The translations under genes and the position numbers were made by a program. A DNA stretch of 64,000 nucleotides from positions 46,974,407 through 47,038,406 of the forward strand of contig NC_084463.1 of assembly GCF_027409185.1 (NCBI RefSeq), written 5' to 3'. This DNA comes from Cynocephalus volans (Eukaryota > Chordata > Mammalia > Dermoptera > Cynocephalidae). Below are positions 63,051 to 64,000 of this stretch, in pieces (positions within the stretch are counted from its first letter, which is position 1; every line of letters begins with the position of its first letter). The notes under the pieces are model-generated. The model was given only the letters and a program-made list of their open reading frames with translations. It was not told where the DNA came from and ran no database searches.

Positions 63051-64000
63051 AGCCACCTTAGTTGCCTGGACATTCCCCTGAATCCCAATGGCTGGAGCAC
63101 TTGGCTGCAGAAGCACACTGGGTTAACCTAGTCATGTTTTTGGAGATTATCCTGGGCTGTCAAGCAAGCCCTATGATGGAGAATTTGGGACTTTCCTAAG
63201 TGGCCACCAGGGTCCTTTTAACCCTGTGGATTCTCCTGTTCTCCCCACCATGCTGCTGGCTGCCAGTTTTCTCCTGGTTGGTGAGGAAAGAAGAGTTTGT
63301 AGCTGGATTGATGAATCCTTGGATTGGTGAGTTATTGTTGGTGTGCACACCACAGACACCCTCTATTCCATGCTGTTTGTTAGGATTAATGTTGGGATGG
63401 GTACCATAGGTGTGGCATATGGCAACTTAGAATTTTGCCCAAAGAATTTGTTAGTTGAGACATCTCATTGGGATGTGTATGTGTGCACGTGCTTGAGTGT
63501 TTTCATCTGTATGTGGCAACTGTTTCTGCCTGTTCTTTGTGCTACTACTTTGGGGTCACAAGATCTAATTCCATGCCTTTTGGCCTTATGGTCACTGAGA
63601 AAAGGTAATGCCAAACCACAGCTGTTTTTAACCCACTAGGAAACTGAAGGAAGGACCGGCTCTCTGAGAAAGACACTTTTGGTCCTGGAAACAAGTCACA
63701 GTCAGTTGCCCATTTCTTGTCTTGCATTAGCCCTCCTTCCTCCACTAGCCTTTAGTGTCAGGCTCGGGCCTTTCATGTGAAATATTTCAATATGGAAAAT
63801 ACAGTGGTGTTTGTGTCCCAGCTAATAATAAGAATCTTCCAACTGAAGGTTGGCACCAGACTTGAATTAAAAGATCAAGGGTGTGGGGTAATATGAGAAG
63901 TACGTGTCATCCCCACTCAGAGTCCCTTCGGGTGCATAATCACAAAATGGGGTGAATACAGCTGCACCCCCATGACTAAGAAAATGATGAAATATTATTG
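63051..64000 (+). other. Probable ERV leader or internal sequence, cut by the window end
   Basis: Non-coding sequence after the primer site; the longest open stretch is under 100 codons. No gag motif recognised. It would be expected to continue beyond the window. Confidence 0.35.

Overview
The window is mammalian nuclear DNA. It contains LINE-1 in both orientations, MaLR and other endogenous-retrovirus LTRs, Tigger- and MER5-type DNA transposon fossils, MIR, a KRAB zinc-finger gene and an obscurin-like pseudogene. Two dimeric and one monomeric SINE built from tRNA-Ile-like units resemble the CYN SINEs described from colugos (Dermoptera), so a colugo such as Galeopterus is my best guess for the source. 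That guess rests on the SINEs alone, and other mammals are not excluded.

Layout. 0-7.6 kb: an isolated L1 5' end and an old antisense L1, then a near full-length but dead sense L1. 9.8-28.9 kb: a five-exon KRAB-C2H2 zinc-finger gene on the + strand. Its promoter and exon 1 lie near 9.88-10.16 kb, exon 2 carries the ATG, and KRAB-A, KRAB-B and zinc-finger exons follow. All coding junctions are in phase and give a predicted protein of 1393 residues. Introns 1 and 2 hold the SINEs, an antisense LTR, antisense L1 and a Tigger MITE. 28.3-28.9 kb: downstream of the stop are decayed fingers, one of them split by a second Tigger-type MITE that also holds an AATAAA. 29-47 kb: transposon graveyard (MER5, L1 fragments, MLT1, MST/THE1-like and other LTRs, Tigger, SINE) around a GC-rich unidentified patch at 37.9-38.9 kb. 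47-52.4 kb: GC-rich mostly single-copy sequence in which I recognise no gene. 52.6-55.6 kb: an unprocessed, internally deleted pseudogene similar to obscurin (OBSCN), with a 23-bp minisatellite between its N-terminal and later Ig-domain exons. 55.7-64 kb: a MaLR LTR with target duplication, unassigned sequence, a MIR, two ERV remnants recognisable by LTR end plus primer-binding site (tRNA-Leu-like and tRNA-Arg-like), and a dead L1.

The only gene that looks functional is the KRAB zinc-finger gene. Proteins of this class usually recruit TRIM28 (KAP1) to silence transposable elements. Its finger array has expanded recently through a module of 11 fingers (924 bp), present in four full or partial near-identical copies. 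This is the most striking signal in the window. No new type of system was found. The notable items are the finger array, the Tigger insertion that split its former C-terminal end, and the obscurin-like pseudogene.
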